Part shown: piece after piece, positions 20,958 to 31,516 of the stretch
Numbering within the stretch: the first letter of the stretch is position 1
How the letters are laid out: the number at the start of each line of letters is the position of its first letter
Assembly: GCF_900207575.1 (NCBI RefSeq)
Contig: NZ_OAOQ01000012.1
Span: forward strand, 1-64,000
Source of the DNA: Cereibacter ovatus
Lineage (GTDB): Bacteria > Pseudomonadota > Alphaproteobacteria > Rhodobacterales > Rhodobacteraceae
DNA length: 64,000 bases
Direction: 5' to 3'
Notes under the pieces: model-generated
What the model was told of the DNA's origin: nothing
The model's input: only the letters and a program-made list of their open reading frames with translations
Database searches by the model: none
Made by a program: the position numbers and the translations under genes

Positions 20958-23480
20958 TCAGGCCAGCTTGCGCTGGACCTCCTCGCGTTCGAAGATTTCG
21001 ATGACGTCGCCGGGGCGGACGTCTTCATAACGTTCAAAGGCCATGCCGCATTCCTGACCGGACTGCACTTCCTTGACCTCGTCCTTGAACCGCTTCAGCG
21101 TCTTCAGCGTTCCCTCGTGGATCACCACGTTGTCGCGCAGCAGACGCACGCCGGCCGACCGACGCGCCACACCTTCGGTGACAAGGCAACCCGCGACCAT
21201 GCCGACGCCGGTGATCTTGAAGACCTCCTTGATCGCGGCGTAGCCGATGAAATGCTCGCGCACTTCGGCCTTCAGCAGCCCCGAAGCGGCCTTTTTCACA
21301 TCGTCCACAAGATCGTAGATCACGCTGTAATAGCGGATCTCGACGCCCTTCTGGCTCGCCGACTGCCGCGCCGAGGCGTTCGCCCGGACGTTGAAGCCGA
21401 TGACGGCAGCCTGCGAGGCCTCGGCCAGACCGATGTCGGATTCGGTGATCGCACCGACCCCATAGTGCAGCACGCGAACGCGAACCTCGTCGTTGCCGAC
21501 CTTTTCCAGCGCCTGCACGATCGCTTCGGCCGAGCCCTGCACGTCGGCCTTGATGACCACCGGCAGTTCCGACACGTCCAGATCGGCCTTGGCCTTCGCC
21601 ATCAGCTGTTCCAGCGTCGTCGCCGCGCCCGCCGCCGCACGCTTGTCGCGCGCCGCTTTCTCGCGGTAGTCGGCAATCTCGCGGGCCTGTGCTTCGGTCT
21701 CGACCACGTTCAGCACGTCGCCGGCTTCCGGGGTGCCGCTCAGGCCCAGCACTTCGACCGGAACCGAGGGGCCGGCCTCGTCCACACGCTCGCCCTTGTC
21801 GTTGATCAGCGCCCGCACCTTGCCCCACTGCTGCCCGACAACGAAGATGTCGCCGCGCTTCAGCGTGCCGTGCTGCACCAGAACCGTCGCCACCGGGCCA
21901 CGGCCGACATCCAGCTTCGCCTCGATCACCGCACCCTGCGCCGCCCGTTTCGGGTTGGCGCGCAGATCCAGAAGTTCAGCCTGAAGCGCAATGTTTTCAA
22001 GCAGTTCATCCAGACCCAGCCCGGTCTTGGCCGAGACTTCGACATCAAGCACATCGCCCGACATCTTCTCGACGATCACTTCGTGCTGAAGCAGATCGGT
22101 GCGCACCTTGTTGGGATCCGCCTCGTGCTTGTCGATCTTGTTGATCGCGACGATCATCGGCACCTTCGCAGCGCGGGCGTGCTTGATCGCCTCGACCGTC
22201 TGCGGCATCACCGCATCGTCGGCCGCCACCACCAGCACCACGATATCCGTCACCTGCGCGCCACGGGCCCGCATCGAGGTGAAGGCCGCGTGACCGGGCG
22301 TATCGAGGAAGGTCAGAACCGCGCCACTGTCGGTCTTGACCTGATAGGCGCCGATGTGCTGCGTGATGCCGCCCGCCTCACCCGAAACCACGCTGGTCTT
22401 GCGAATCGCGTCCAGAAGCGAGGTCTTGCCGTGGTCGACGTGCCCCATGATCGTAACGATCGGCGGGCGCGGCAGAAGATCCTCTGCCTTGTCCTCGACC
22501 GTATCGATCACATGTTCAACGTCGGCATCCGACACCCGGACAGCACGGTGGCCGAATTCCTCGATCACCAGTTCGGCGGTGTCGGCATCGATGGACTGGT
22601 TCATCGTGACCATCATGCCCATCTTCATCAGGGCCTTGACCACGTCGGCTGCGCGTTCCGCCATGCGGTTCGCAAGTTCCTGCACCACGATGGTTTCAGG
22701 AAGCTGCACGTCGCGCACCTGCTTTTCGGGCTTCGAGCCGAAGCCCATCGCCTTCTGCCGCGCCTTTTCCTGCTTGCGCTTCATCGCCGCAAGCGAGCGC
22801 GTGCGCCCGCCTTCGCCCGACAGGGCCTCGTTCAGCGTCAGCTTGCCCGAACGGCGCGAATCATCTTTTTTCGTCGCGCGGTCACGCTCGACCTCGCGTT
22901 CGCGTTCCTTGCGCGACGGCGGCAGACCCGGCTTGGCCGAGGTCGGCGCAGAGGCGCGCGACTCGGTCGCTTCGGGCTGCGACGGGGCCGAGGCGGCGGG
23001 CGCGGCCGGCGCACGCTTGGCCTCTTCGGCGCGGCGGGCGACCTCTGCGGCTTCCTTGCGGACCCGCTCTTCCTCTTCCGCCTTCAGGCGCAGCGCCTCG
23101 ACGCGCTCGCGCTCTTCGCGCTCTTTCGCTTCAAGCTCTTCGCGGCGACGCTGGCGCTCTTCCTCGCGCTGACGTTCTTCTTCCTCGCGGCGCTTGGCAT
23201 CTTCGACCTCGCGCAGCTTGGCCGCGCGAAGCGCCGCAAGACGGCGCTCCATCTCGGCGTCCGAGATACCAGCGGGCCGCTTGGCGGGGTCACCCAGATG
23301 CGACGCCGAGCCGGTGGTCGTCGAAGACCCCGCGGCACCCGGCTTCGGCACGACCACGCGCTTGCGTTTCGTTTCGACCAGGACGCTCTTGGTGCGGCCG
23401 TGGCTGAAGCTTTGCTTCACCTGGCCCGAACGCGAGCCGCCACCCAGGCCGAGGGGTTTCTTGCCGTCTGTATCGCTCAT
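20958..23480 (-). CDS. infB: translation initiation factor IF-2
   Basis: The 840-residue GTPase delivers formyl-Met-tRNA to the 30S subunit. A long charged N-terminal region (about 90-190, rich in Arg/Glu/Ala, probably helical) precedes the conserved IF2_N segment. The G domain follows with GHVDHGKT (near 345), DTPGHAAF and NKIDK, and then the beta-barrel and tRNA-binding C2 domain. It is the last gene of rimP-nusA-ylxR-infB and overlaps ylxR by 4 bp. Confidence 0.98.
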   Translation of the reverse strand: MSDTDGKKPLGLGGGSRSGQVKQSFSHGRTKSVLVETKRKRVVVPKPGAAGSSTTTGSASHLGDPAKRPAGISDAEMERRLAALRAAKLREVEDAKRREEEERQREEERQRRREELEAKEREERERVEALRLKAEEEERVRKEAAEVARRAEEAKRAPAAPAASAPSQPEATESRASAPTSAKPGLPPSRKEREREVERDRATKKDDSRRSGKLTLNEALSGEGGRTRSLAAMKRKQEKARQKAMGFGSKPEKQVRDVQLPETIVVQELANRMAERAADVVKALMKMGMMVTMNQSIDADTAELVIEEFGHRAVRVSDADVEHVIDTVEDKAEDLLPRPPIVTIMGHVDHGKTSLLDAIRKTSVVSGEAGGITQHIGAYQVKTDSGAVLTFLDTPGHAAFTSMRARGAQVTDIVVLVVAADDAVMPQTVEAIKHARAAKVPMIVAINKIDKHEADPNKVRTDLLQHEVIVEKMSGDVLDVEVSAKTGLGLDELLENIALQAELLDLRANPKRAAQGAVIEAKLDVGRGPVATVLVQHGTLKRGDIFVVGQQWGKVRALINDKGERVDEAGPSVPVEVLGLSGTPEAGDVLNVVETEAQAREIADYREKAARDKRAAAGAATTLEQLMAKAKADLDVSELPVVIKADVQGSAEAIVQALEKVGNDEVRVRVLHYGVGAITESDIGLAEASQAAVIGFNVRANASARQSASQKGVEIRYYSVIYDLVDDVKKAASGLLKAEVREHFIGYAAIKEVFKITGVGMVAGCLVTEGVARRSAGVRLLRDNVVIHEGTLKTLKRFKDEVKEVQSGQECGMAFERYEDVRPGDVIEIFEREEVQRKLA

Positions 23481-24109
23481 GCGTCTTTCGTATCCCTTCC
23501 GGCGGCCCTGCCGCCGATCTGCCCGCGAAGCCCGGCCAGTCTGGCCGCTTCCTCTACAACGCGCGTCGTGAGTCCACCAGCCGCGAGCGCGCCGTGTATC
23601 GCATGTTCACGGCCGAAAGCCAAACCCAATTCCCGGGCAGTCAGACAACCTATGAACGATCTCTTGCCTTCCGGGGGGTGCAGCTTCGATTTGCCGCGTT
23701 CCGACCCGTCGCTGGCCTGGATGAGAACTTTCGCCTCATCCTTGGACAGCCAGTCCTTCACCTTCTCGTATCCGGCCACCGCTTCACCCGCCTTGCGGGC
23801 AAGAGAGATCAGATCGATCACCCGTCGGGCGAGTTGCGCCTCGACCAGATCAACCAGCCCGTCCGGCACCTTCACCGGCTGGCGTGCGGCGCGGGCAAAA
23901 AGGCCCTTTGCCGCAGCCTTCTCGATCGCCTTGCGGTCGGCCGAGACATACATGCCCCGCCCCGGCAGCCGCCCGAGCACATCGGGCACCACCTGTGCGT
24001 CCGGGCCAAGGCCGAACCGGATCAGACCGGCTTTCGGCTGGCTTTCGCCCGTGGCAAGACAGCGCCGTTCCGGCTCGTCCCGCATATCGTCCCGGCCCCC
24101 ACGGGTCAT
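23477..24109 (-). CDS. YlxR-family RNA-binding protein with L7Ae-like domain
   Basis: The 210-residue protein has an N-terminal YlxR (DUF448) domain with the RRCLATGE and [14 protein letters not shown] motifs, and a C-terminal half resembling the L7Ae/L30e fold ([21 protein letters not shown]). The two-domain form, located between nusA and infB, is typical of alphaproteobacteria. It probably binds rRNA or mRNA; its exact role is not established. It starts 14 bp after nusA. Confidence 0.9.
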   Translation of the reverse strand: MTRGGRDDMRDEPERRCLATGESQPKAGLIRFGLGPDAQVVPDVLGRLPGRGMYVSADRKAIEKAAAKGLFARAARQPVKVPDGLVDLVEAQLARRVIDLISLARKAGEAVAGYEKVKDWLSKDEAKVLIQASDGSERGKSKLHPPEGKRSFIGCLTARELGLAFGREHAIHGALAAGGLTTRVVEEAARLAGLRGQIGGRAAGRDTKDA

Positions 24110-24123
24110 CGGATCTGCGAGGC

Positions 24124-25725
24124 TCAGGCCTCGCCCTCCGATTCGTCTTCGTCGGCCGATGCGAGTTCGGTCGGATCGACCCAGCCCAGCATGACGCGCG
24201 CGGTCATCACCAGATGCTGCGCCTCTTCCAGGCTGACGTCAAACTTCTCAAGCACGCCTTCGTCTTTCACCCGCTGGCCGTTGACCGTGGTCCAGCCGCC
24301 AGCCAGTTCCCAGTCGGCGCAGGTCGCGAAATCTTCCAGCGTCTTGATGCCGTCCTTGGCCAGCGCCTCAAGCATCTGCGGCGTCAGCCCGTCGAAATTC
24401 GCCAGCGAATCTTCCATGCCCAGCGCACGAGCCGCTTCCAGCGCCTTGCGGTTGGCTTCTTCCAGATGATCGCGGGCGCGGGCCTGAAGCTCGGCCGCCG
24501 TCCCCTCGTCGAAGCCGTCGATCGACAGAAGCTCTTCGGTATCGACGTAGGCCACTTCCTCCAGGTTGGTGAACCCTTCGGAAACCAGAAGCTGGGCCAT
24601 CATCTCGTCGATATCAAGGGTCTCCATGAAGAGATTTGTCCGCTCGGCGAATTCGGCCTGACGGCGAGCCGATTCGTCGGCCTCGGTCATGATATCGATA
24701 TCAAGGCCGGTCAGCTGGCTGGCCAGACGCACGTTCTGGCCGCGGCGACCGATCGCCAGCGACAGCTGCTCGTCCGGCACCACGACTTCGATCTTGCCGG
24801 CTTCCTCGTCGATCACGACCTTGGACACCTCGGCCGGTTGCAGCGCGTTCACAAGGAACGTCGCCTGATCCTGATTCCACGGAATGATGTCGATCTTTTC
24901 GCCCTGAAGCTCGTTCACCACGGCCTGCACGCGGCTGCCGCGCATCCCGACGCAAGCGCCCACCGGATCGATCGAGTTGTCATAGGAAATCACGGCGATC
25001 TTCGCGCGGCTGCCCGGATCGCGGGCCACGGCCTTGATCTCGATGATGCCGTCATAGATTTCCGGCACTTCCATCTTGAACAGTTCGGCCATGAACTGCG
25101 GGTCGGTGCGCGACAGGAACACCTGCGGGCCACGGGCCTCGCGGCGGACGTCCTTGATATAGGCGCGGATGCGGTCGTTCGGGCGATAGCTTTCGCGGCC
25201 GATCTTCTCGTTCCGGCGCAGGATGCCTTCGCCGCGACCGATGTCCACGATCAGGTTGCCGTATTCCTCGCGCTTGACGACACCGTTGATGATGCTGCCC
25301 TTGCGGTCCTTGAACTCGTCATACTGGCGGTCACGCTCGGCCTCGCGCACCTTTTGCAGGATCACCTGCTTGGCCGATTGCGCGGCGATCCGGCCAAGGT
25401 CCACCGGGGGCACCTCGTCGATGATCTCGTCGCCGATCTGCGGATCGGCCTTGTAGCTTTTCGCCTGCTTCACCGTGATCTGGGCGTGGTGATTCTCGAT
25501 CAGGTCGTCCTCGACCACGGTGCGGATGCGGGCGAAGGTGGCGCGGCCGGTCTTGCGGTCGATCTTCACCCGGATATCCAGATCCGAGCCGTAGCGCGAC
25601 TTTGCCGCCCGCGCGAGGCTTTCCTCCATCGCCTGGATCACCAGGTCCGGATCGATCATCTTCTCCCGCGCGACCGCCTCGGCGGTTTGCAGCAGTTCAA
25701 GCTGGTTGGCAGAGGTGATTGCCAT
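24124..25725 (-). CDS. nusA: transcription termination/antitermination factor NusA
   Basis: The 533-residue protein shows the NusA N-terminal RNA polymerase-binding domain ([17 protein letters not shown]...), an S1 domain near 135-200, and two KH domains with [13 protein letters not shown] and [13 protein letters not shown]-terminal acidic repeats follow, with a helix-hairpin-helix-like region ([15 protein letters not shown]). It controls pausing, termination and rRNA antitermination. The rimP stop lies 21 bp upstream. Confidence 0.98.
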   Translation of the reverse strand: MAITSANQLELLQTAEAVAREKMIDPDLVIQAMEESLARAAKSRYGSDLDIRVKIDRKTGRATFARIRTVVEDDLIENHHAQITVKQAKSYKADPQIGDEIIDEVPPVDLGRIAAQSAKQVILQKVREAERDRQYDEFKDRKGSIINGVVKREEYGNLIVDIGRGEGILRRNEKIGRESYRPNDRIRAYIKDVRREARGPQVFLSRTDPQFMAELFKMEVPEIYDGIIEIKAVARDPGSRAKIAVISYDNSIDPVGACVGMRGSRVQAVVNELQGEKIDIIPWNQDQATFLVNALQPAEVSKVVIDEEAGKIEVVVPDEQLSLAIGRRGQNVRLASQLTGLDIDIMTEADESARRQAEFAERTNLFMETLDIDEMMAQLLVSEGFTNLEEVAYVDTEELLSIDGFDEGTAAELQARARDHLEEANRKALEAARALGMEDSLANFDGLTPQMLEALAKDGIKTLEDFATCADWELAGGWTTVNGQRVKDEGVLEKFDVSLEEAQHLVMTARVMLGWVDPTELASADEDESEGEA

Positions 25726-25746
25726 GGTCGTGCTCCGGGTTGACGG

Positions 25747-26361
25747 TCAGTGGCGGGTTTGGGGCGCTTCGGGCTCGTCGCCCTCATCACCTTCGGATTC
25801 CTGGATCTCGTCGAACTGGCTGTCGTCGAAATTGCCGCTGGCCTTCTTCTGGCGCAACATTTCGGCGATCAGATCATCCGTCAGGATCAGCTTGGCGTCG
25901 GACAGCCATTCGAACTTCAGCCCGATGGTCAAAAGCCCGTCCTTGCCGTCGTCGATGGTGATCAGAACCTCGTCGCCTTCGGTTCCGGCCAGCTCGCCCT
26001 TGAAGCGGCGGCGGCCGTCGATCAGTTCCGACGTCTCGATCCGGGCTTCATAGCCCGACCAGGTATCGAAATCCTTAAGCCGGGTCAGCGGCCGGTCGAT
26101 GCCGGGGGACGAGACTTCCAGCGTGTAATTGTCCTCGATCGGGTCTTCCACGTCGAGAACGGCGGAAACGGCGGTCGAGATCGCGGCACATTCATCGACG
26201 ACGATGCCCCCTTCGGGCCGGTCAGCCATGATCTGAAGCGTGCGGGTCTTGCCGCTCATCAGCCGCAGGCGGACGAGTTCGAAACCCATGCTTTCGATCA
26301 CGGGGCCGACAATCTCTGCCAGCCTTTGGTCGATGGCGGTCTTTGCGACGAGGTCGGACAT
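25747..26361 (-). CDS. rimP: ribosome maturation factor RimP
   Basis: The 204-residue protein assists 30S assembly. It has the RimP_N motif with [10 protein letters not shown] and the [16 protein letters not shown] loop, then an SH3-like C-terminal domain and an acidic tail. The start [11 protein letters not shown] was preferred over an ATG four codons upstream. It is the first gene of the rimP-nusA-ylxR-infB operon, and its ribosome binding site sits directly after a terminator-like hairpin. Confidence 0.95.
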   Translation of the reverse strand: MSDLVAKTAIDQRLAEIVGPVIESMGFELVRLRLMSGKTRTLQIMADRPEGGIVVDECAAISTAVSAVLDVEDPIEDNYTLEVSSPGIDRPLTRLKDFDTWSGYEARIETSELIDGRRRFKGELAGTEGDEVLITIDDGKDGLLTIGLKFEWLSDAKLILTDDLIAEMLRQKKASGNFDDSQFDEIQESEGDEGDEPEAPQTRH

Positions 26362-26377
26362 GGGGTTCCCCAAAAAC

Positions 26378-26402
26378 GAAAAAACGGGCCAAGCGGCCCG
26401 TT
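26378..26402 (-). terminator. terminator-like hairpin in the rimP leader
   Basis: On the minus strand, AACGGGCC-GCTT-GGCCCGTT is followed directly by a T-rich tract (TTTTCGTTTTTG). It stands 16 bp upstream of the rimP ATG and 95 bp after the start of the upstream permease gap, so it would end transcription before rimP unless overcome. Confidence 0.75.
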
Positions 26403-26497
26403 GCGATCATCGGTGGAACCGTCGGGGTTGGAGGCCGAGGCGCCGCTATGGACGTGGCTATAGGCGCAAACCCTGTCCGATGCAAGCGCCGATTGAC

Positions 26498-27364
26498 CTA
26501 GCGCCCGGCGGCCCAGCTCGCCGAGGCGTGAAGCCGGGTGTAGAACTCGCCCATCAGGCCGATCATCAGGCAGGCAGCGGTCACAATCAGCGGATACGTC
26601 ACCGAACTGTAGTGCGGATTGTAGTTCAGGAACACGAAGCCGCGGGTCTGGTCGATGGTGTGAAACAGCGGGTTCCAGTTGAACAGCCACAACATGTAGC
26701 CCGGCAGCATGTTGGCCACGAACATCTTGCCCGACGCGATCATGTTGCCGCGCATGTAGATCGCCGACAGGATGCCCACCGCATCCGGCGCCCAGGGTTT
26801 CGCCGCCCGGAACACCATGCCGATCGCCACGCCCGAGATCCAGGACAACAGGAACATCCCCGCCGCGCCCACCGGCTGGTCCACGGTGATCGGCTCAACC
26901 ACGGCATGATAGCCGTAAAGCACCACGAACAGCGTCAGAACCTGAATATACAGCGCCCCCAGCGCCGCCGAGGCGATCGCGACGATGGTGTTCATCGGCG
27001 CGTGCTTCATCATCGCCGAGGTCGGCCCGTCGGCACCGATCACCGCCCCCATCGCCTTGACATGGGTCATGTACATGAACACGCCCGACATCATGAACAG
27101 CAGGTAATTGCCGCGGATGGCGATCCGGCGCAGGTTCAGCACCTCGAACAGGGCATAGAACACCGCGATCATCACCACCGTCTGCGCAAGGTTGATCAGC
27201 AGGCCAAGAATGGCATTGCCATGGCTTTTGCGGATCGACCGGACCGAGGCGTGAAAGATCAGTTCCAGCAACGCAAAGGCGCTGCGGGCCGTGGTTTTCC
27301 GGGTCTGCGGCCGAAACATGTCCGTGGTGTCCTTGCGGGGGCGGGCTTGGGGCGATTCTGCCAT
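26498..27364 (-). CDS. ABC-2 type capsule/polysaccharide export permease
   Basis: The 288-residue protein has a charged N-terminal tail, about six transmembrane helices starting near residue 50, and the KpsM/Wzm-like motif RGNMIASGKMFVANMLPGYMLWLFNWNPLFH followed by a late QTRGFVFLNYNP. This pattern belongs to polysaccharide/polyol-phosphate ABC exporters. No ATPase partner gene lies beside it. Starts at M1 (27364) or at MFRPQ, 15 codons later (27319), are both possible. It is divergent from cysQ. Confidence 0.82.
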   Translation of the reverse strand: MAESPQARPRKDTTDMFRPQTRKTTARSAFALLELIFHASVRSIRKSHGNAILGLLINLAQTVVMIAVFYALFEVLNLRRIAIRGNYLLFMMSGVFMYMTHVKAMGAVIGADGPTSAMMKHAPMNTIVAIASAALGALYIQVLTLFVVLYGYHAVVEPITVDQPVGAAGMFLLSWISGVAIGMVFRAAKPWAPDAVGILSAIYMRGNMIASGKMFVANMLPGYMLWLFNWNPLFHTIDQTRGFVFLNYNPHYSSVTYPLIVTAACLMIGLMGEFYTRLHASASWAAGR

Positions 27365-27442
27365 GGAAACCTTGCCGTTTCCCTGCCGAGCAAGGATAAA
27401 GGCGCTTGAGCCGCCGATCAATCCATCCGAACGGAGCCTTTC

Positions 27443-28237
27443 ATGGACCATGACGAGCTTGTCCCCCTCCTCCGTCGTCTTGCGCTTGAAGCGGGCGACC
27501 GGATCATGGAGATCTACAACGGCCCCGATTTCGAGGTGAAGGCCAAGTCCGACACCAGCCCCGTGACCGAAGCCGACGAGGCCGCGGACGCGCTGATCTC
27601 GGCCGGGCTGCGCGCGGCTTTCCCCGACATCGCGCTGATCACCGAGGAACAGGCGGCCTCGCATGCGCTGACGGCCCGGACCTTCCTGATCGTCGATCCG
27701 CTGGACGGCACCAAGGAATTCGTCCAGCGTCGCGGCGATTTCACCGTGAACATCGCCTATGTCGAAGACGGCGTGCCGGTGCGCGGCGTGGTCTATGCCC
27801 CGGCCAAGGGCCGGCTGTTCTATACCCAGCCCGATGGCAGCTCGGTCGAGGAAACCGGCGCGCTGGACAAGCAGAAACCCGGCAACCTGCGCCGGATCGG
27901 GGTCTCGCACCCCGACAATGGCGCGCTGATGGTGGTGGCATCGAAATCCCACCGCGATCAGGCGACCGACGATTACATCGCGAAATATGCCGTCAAGGAC
28001 ATGACCAGCGCCGGATCAAGCCTGAAGTTCTGCCTTGTGGCGACCGGCGAGGCCGACCTTTACCCCCGCCTTGGCCGCACGATGGAATGGGACACCGCAG
28101 CCGGCGATGCGGTGTTGCGCGGCGCAGGCGGGCATGTGGTGCGGTTCGACGATCACACCCCGCTGGCCTATGGCAAGGAAGGCTGGGACAACCCGTTCTT
28201 CATCGCCTACGCCCCCGGCGTGACGCTGAAGGGCTGA
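27443..28237 (+). CDS. cysQ: CysQ, 3'(2'),5'-bisphosphate nucleotidase
   Basis: This 264-residue inositol-monophosphatase-fold enzyme has the metal-binding motif DPLDGTKEF, the upstream ITEEQAASH and the downstream AGDAVLRGAGG. CysQ removes the 3'-phosphate of PAP, the by-product of PAPS-dependent sulfotransferases and of PAPS reduction. It is coupled to kdsB (4 bp gap). A sulfotransferase gene lies 6 kb downstream, which may be the reason for its position. Confidence 0.94.
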   Translation: MDHDELVPLLRRLALEAGDRIMEIYNGPDFEVKAKSDTSPVTEADEAADALISAGLRAAFPDIALITEEQAASHALTARTFLIVDPLDGTKEFVQRRGDFTVNIAYVEDGVPVRGVVYAPAKGRLFYTQPDGSSVEETGALDKQKPGNLRRIGVSHPDNGALMVVASKSHRDQATDDYIAKYAVKDMTSAGSSLKFCLVATGEADLYPRLGRTMEWDTAAGDAVLRGAGGHVVRFDDHTPLAYGKEGWDNPFFIAYAPGVTLKG

Positions 28238-28241
28238 TCCG

Positions 28242-29039
28242 ATGTCGGTGCTGATCGCGATCCCCGCCCGCTATGCCTCGACCCGGTATCCGGGCAAGCC
28301 GCTTGTCGCGTTGCGCGATCCGGACGGCACCGAAAAGACCCTGATCCAGCGCAGCTGGGAAGCGGCAATGGCGGTGCGCGGCGCCGACCGGGTGGTGGTG
28401 GCGACCGATGACGACCGCATCCGCGCCGCCGCCGAAGCCTTTGGCGCCGAGGTGGTGATGACCTCGTCCGCCTGCCGCAACGGCACCGAACGCTGCGCCG
28501 AGGTGGCCGCACAGCTTCCCGGCTTCGATATCGTGGTGAACCTTCAGGGCGATGCGCCGCTGACCCCGCCGTGGTTCGTCGAGGATCTGGTGGCGGGCCT
28601 GCGCGCCGATCCCGCGGCCGAGGTGGCAACCCCGGTGCTGCGCTGCGACGGCCGGGCGCTGAACGGCTTTCTGGCCGACCGCCGCGCCGGCCGGGTGGGC
28701 GGCACGACGGCGGTGTTCGGCCGCTCGCGCCACGCGCTTTACTTTTCCAAGGAAGTGATCCCCTACACCGGCCAGCCCTATGGCGATGACGATCCCACGC
28801 CGGTCTTTCACCACGTCGGCGTCTATGCCTACCGACCCGACGCGCTGGCGGCCTATCCGGTCTGGCCCACCGGCCCGCTTGAGGATCTGGAAGGGCTGGA
28901 ACAGTTGCGCTTCCTTGAAAACGGCCGCCCCGTCCTTTGCGTCGAGGTCGAGGCCCGCGGCCGCCAGTTCTGGGAGTTGAACAACCCCGAGGATGTGGCA
29001 CGAATCGAATCCATGCTGGCCGCGATGCAGACGGCCTGA
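28242..29039 (+). CDS. kdsB: KdsB, CMP-Kdo synthetase
   Basis: The 265-residue nucleotidyltransferase activates Kdo as CMP-Kdo for LPS or capsule synthesis. It has the N-terminal signature IPARYASTRYPGKPL, the ATDDDRI segment, VVNLQGDAPL, and the C-terminal ELNNPEDVARIE. Length and motifs are standard. It forms a short operon with cysQ. The partner kdsD lies about 10 kb away in this window; kdsA is not present. Confidence 0.94.
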   Translation: MSVLIAIPARYASTRYPGKPLVALRDPDGTEKTLIQRSWEAAMAVRGADRVVVATDDDRIRAAAEAFGAEVVMTSSACRNGTERCAEVAAQLPGFDIVVNLQGDAPLTPPWFVEDLVAGLRADPAAEVATPVLRCDGRALNGFLADRRAGRVGGTTAVFGRSRHALYFSKEVIPYTGQPYGDDDPTPVFHHVGVYAYRPDALAAYPVWPTGPLEDLEGLEQLRFLENGRPVLCVEVEARGRQFWELNNPEDVARIESMLAAMQTA

Positions 29040-29382
29040 GCAACCACCCGGCCCAGCCGCAGAGCGGCGGCCCGCAGGCAGGCGGACCCGCGGCCGGAAA
29101 GTTTCCCGACTCTGCGCCGGAAGGTCAGGCTTGTCAGCGGGCCGCGCCACGCGTGCGGTCTGGCCGTGCAAGCCCTTGGTTCATTGGCGTCTGCGCCCCG
29201 GCGGGCCTGTCCTTGGCCGGCATGGCGCGCGGCGACAGGAAAAAATATCCTCTCATCCCGGGAACAAATCCCATAGGCACCTAATTGCCGACACATTGCC
29301 GCTTTAACGTGCAGTCAGTTCAATCTCCGTGTAATTTCCACGGCGCCTGCGGATCAGGGCAGGCGAGGCCAGAGTGAGAGCT
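29040..29382. other. intergenic interval between kdsB and galU
   Basis: About 340 bp hold no supportable gene. The right half (29245-29335) is richer in A/T than the flanks and probably contains the galU promoter. TTGCCG occurs twice (29285 and 29296), but no well-placed -10 box was found. Confidence 0.5.
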
Positions 29383-30276
29383 ATGACAACAACGAAGGTT
29401 ACCAAAGCCGTGTTCCCCGTTGCCGGGTTGGGGACGCGCTTTCTGCCGGCGACCAAGTCGATCCCGAAAGAGATCATGACGCTGGTCGACCGCCCCCTGA
29501 TCCAGTATGCGATCGACGAGGCCCGCGCGGCCGGCATCACCGAGTTCATCTTTGTCACATCGCGCGGGAAAAGCGCGCTGGAAGACTATTTCGACAACGC
29601 GCCCGAGCTTGAGGCCGCGCTGAAAAAACCGGGCAAGGAACATCTGCTTGAGGTGTTGGAAACCACCAACATGGAAAGCGGCGCCATCGCCTATGTGCGC
29701 CAGAACCGCCCGCTGGGCCTTGGCCATGCGGTCTGGTGCGCCCGGCGCCTGATCGGCGACGAGCCCTTCGCCGTCATGCTGCCCGATGACGTGATCGCTG
29801 CCGAAAAACCCTGCCTTCAGCAGATGGTCGAAGCCTATCAGGAAACCGGCGGCAACATGGTGGCCGCGATGGAAGTGCCGCCCGAAAAGGCCTCGTCCTA
29901 TGGCGTGCTGTCGGTGGCCGAGGACATGGGCTCGATCGTCAAGGTCAACGGCATGGTGGAAAAGCCGAAGGTCAACCCGCCGTCGAACCTTGCCGTGATC
30001 GGCCGCTATATCCTGTCGCCGCGGGTGCTGAACAACCTCAACCGCAAGAAAGAGGGCGTGGGCGGCGAGATCCAGTTGACCGACGCCATCGCCGAGGAAA
30101 TCGGCGGGCCGGAAAGCGTCTATGGCTTCCGCTTCCGCGGACAGCGGTATGACTGCGGATCGAAGGCGGGCTTCCTTCAGGCGACGGTGGCCTTCGGCCT
30201 TGCGCGCCCCGACCTGCGGGACGAATTCTCGGCCTATCTGCATGACATGGTGGCGCTGGAGAAGGCGGCGCAATAA
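29383..30276 (+). CDS. galU: GalU, UTP-glucose-1-phosphate uridylyltransferase
   Basis: This 297-residue enzyme makes UDP-glucose. The nucleotide-binding signature is GLGTRFLPATKSIPKEIM, and MLPDDVI, VEKP and FRFRGQRYDCGSK are typical of GalU. It supplies precursor for surface glycans and is the first gene of the run with the downstream glycosyltransferases (3 bp to the next GTG). The ATG was preferred to a GTG three codons upstream. Confidence 0.96.
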   Translation: MTTTKVTKAVFPVAGLGTRFLPATKSIPKEIMTLVDRPLIQYAIDEARAAGITEFIFVTSRGKSALEDYFDNAPELEAALKKPGKEHLLEVLETTNMESGAIAYVRQNRPLGLGHAVWCARRLIGDEPFAVMLPDDVIAAEKPCLQQMVEAYQETGGNMVAAMEVPPEKASSYGVLSVAEDMGSIVKVNGMVEKPKVNPPSNLAVIGRYILSPRVLNNLNRKKEGVGGEIQLTDAIAEEIGGPESVYGFRFRGQRYDCGSKAGFLQATVAFGLARPDLRDEFSAYLHDMVALEKAAQ

Positions 30277-30279
30277 GCC

Positions 30280-31377
30280 GTGACCCCCCGGCTGCCCCGC
30301 TGGCTGTGGCCCGAGGTTCCCCATGCGGAACCTGCGGGTGCCGCGCGCGGGGTGCCGCCCTCGGTCCGGCGGCTGGTGATCGCGGCGCGACTTCGGTGGC
30401 GCCGCCGTCTGCTTCTGCTGCGCGCCCTGCGCAAACGGTCCGAGCTTTGCGCCATCACCGACCGCACCGCCGCAATCGAACCCGGCGCGATCCTTGGCGC
30501 AGCGACCGTCCGCAACGAGGCCGACCGCCTGCCGTTCTTCCTGTCGCACATGCGCCGGCTGGGGGTGCGCCACTTTCTGATCGTGGACAATGCCAGCACC
30601 GACGGCACACGCGAGCTTCTGGCCGCGCAGCCGGATGTCTCGCTTTGGGTCACGGGGGGCAGCTATCGCCGTTCGCGGTTCGGGATGGACTGGCTGACGT
30701 GGCTTCTGGCGCGGCACGGGCATGGCCATTGGTGCCTGACGCTCGATGCCGATGAAATCTTCATCTATCCCCATTGGGAAACCCGCGATCTGGCCGCGCT
30801 GACCGACTGGCTGGATCGGCAGGGGCGGGCCTCGTTCGGGGCGCTGATGCTGGACATGTATCCCAAGGGGCGGCTGGGCGCGGCGCAGGTGGCGCCGGGC
30901 GACGACCCGCTGCGGGTGCTGGAATGGTTCGACGCCGGCAACTACGGCGTGCAGACCCAGCCGCGGATGGGCAATCTGTGGATACAGGGCGGCGTTCGGG
31001 CGCGGCGGTTCTTCGCGGACGAGCCGCGCAAGGCGCCCACGCTGAACAAGATCCCGCTGGTGCGCTGGGACCGCCGCTTTGCCTATGTCAACTCGACCCA
31101 TGGCATCCTGCCGCCGCGGCTGAACCGGGTCTATGGCGAGGCCGGCGAGGATGTCACCTCGGGCGTTCTTTTGCACACCAAGTTCCTGCCCGGCGTGGTC
31201 GCCCGATCGCACGAGGAAAAGACCCGGCGCGAGCATTTCGCCAACAGCAGCCGCTATGACGATTACTACGACGCGCTGATCGCAGACCCCGAGCTGTGGT
31301 GCGAACGGTCGACCCGCTACCGCGGCTGGCGGCATCTCGAAGCGATGGGACTGATGTCGCGCGGGGGGTGGGCCTGA
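30280..31377 (+). CDS. glycosyltransferase (GT2-like, Glyco_tranf_2_4 type), copy 1
   Basis: The 365-residue protein begins at a GTG 3 bp after galU. A basic N-terminal region (about 90 residues) leads into a GT-A fold: ATVRNEADRLPFFLSH, LIVDNASTDGT, and the DxD-like LTLDADEIFIYP. Further conserved segments are MLDMYPKG, NLWIQGG, LNKIPLVRW and the C-terminal MGLMSRGGWA. Donor and acceptor are unknown. It is paralogous to the next gene. Confidence 0.85.
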   Translation: MTPRLPRWLWPEVPHAEPAGAARGVPPSVRRLVIAARLRWRRRLLLLRALRKRSELCAITDRTAAIEPGAILGAATVRNEADRLPFFLSHMRRLGVRHFLIVDNASTDGTRELLAAQPDVSLWVTGGSYRRSRFGMDWLTWLLARHGHGHWCLTLDADEIFIYPHWETRDLAALTDWLDRQGRASFGALMLDMYPKGRLGAAQVAPGDDPLRVLEWFDAGNYGVQTQPRMGNLWIQGGVRARRFFADEPRKAPTLNKIPLVRWDRRFAYVNSTHGILPPRLNRVYGEAGEDVTSGVLLHTKFLPGVVARSHEEKTRREHFANSSRYDDYYDALIADPELWCERSTRYRGWRHLEAMGLMSRGGWA

Positions 31378-31516
31378 TCCGGGTGCATGTGTTTACTTTG
31401 TGATCCCGCGCGCTTACTCTGACCGACGCCCCGAAAACGGGTCAGGCCGTGGTGCAATCAACGTTAATCCTTTCTACAGCGCCGCAGCCTAAACCGAATC
31501 GCGTCACTCTCGCTTT

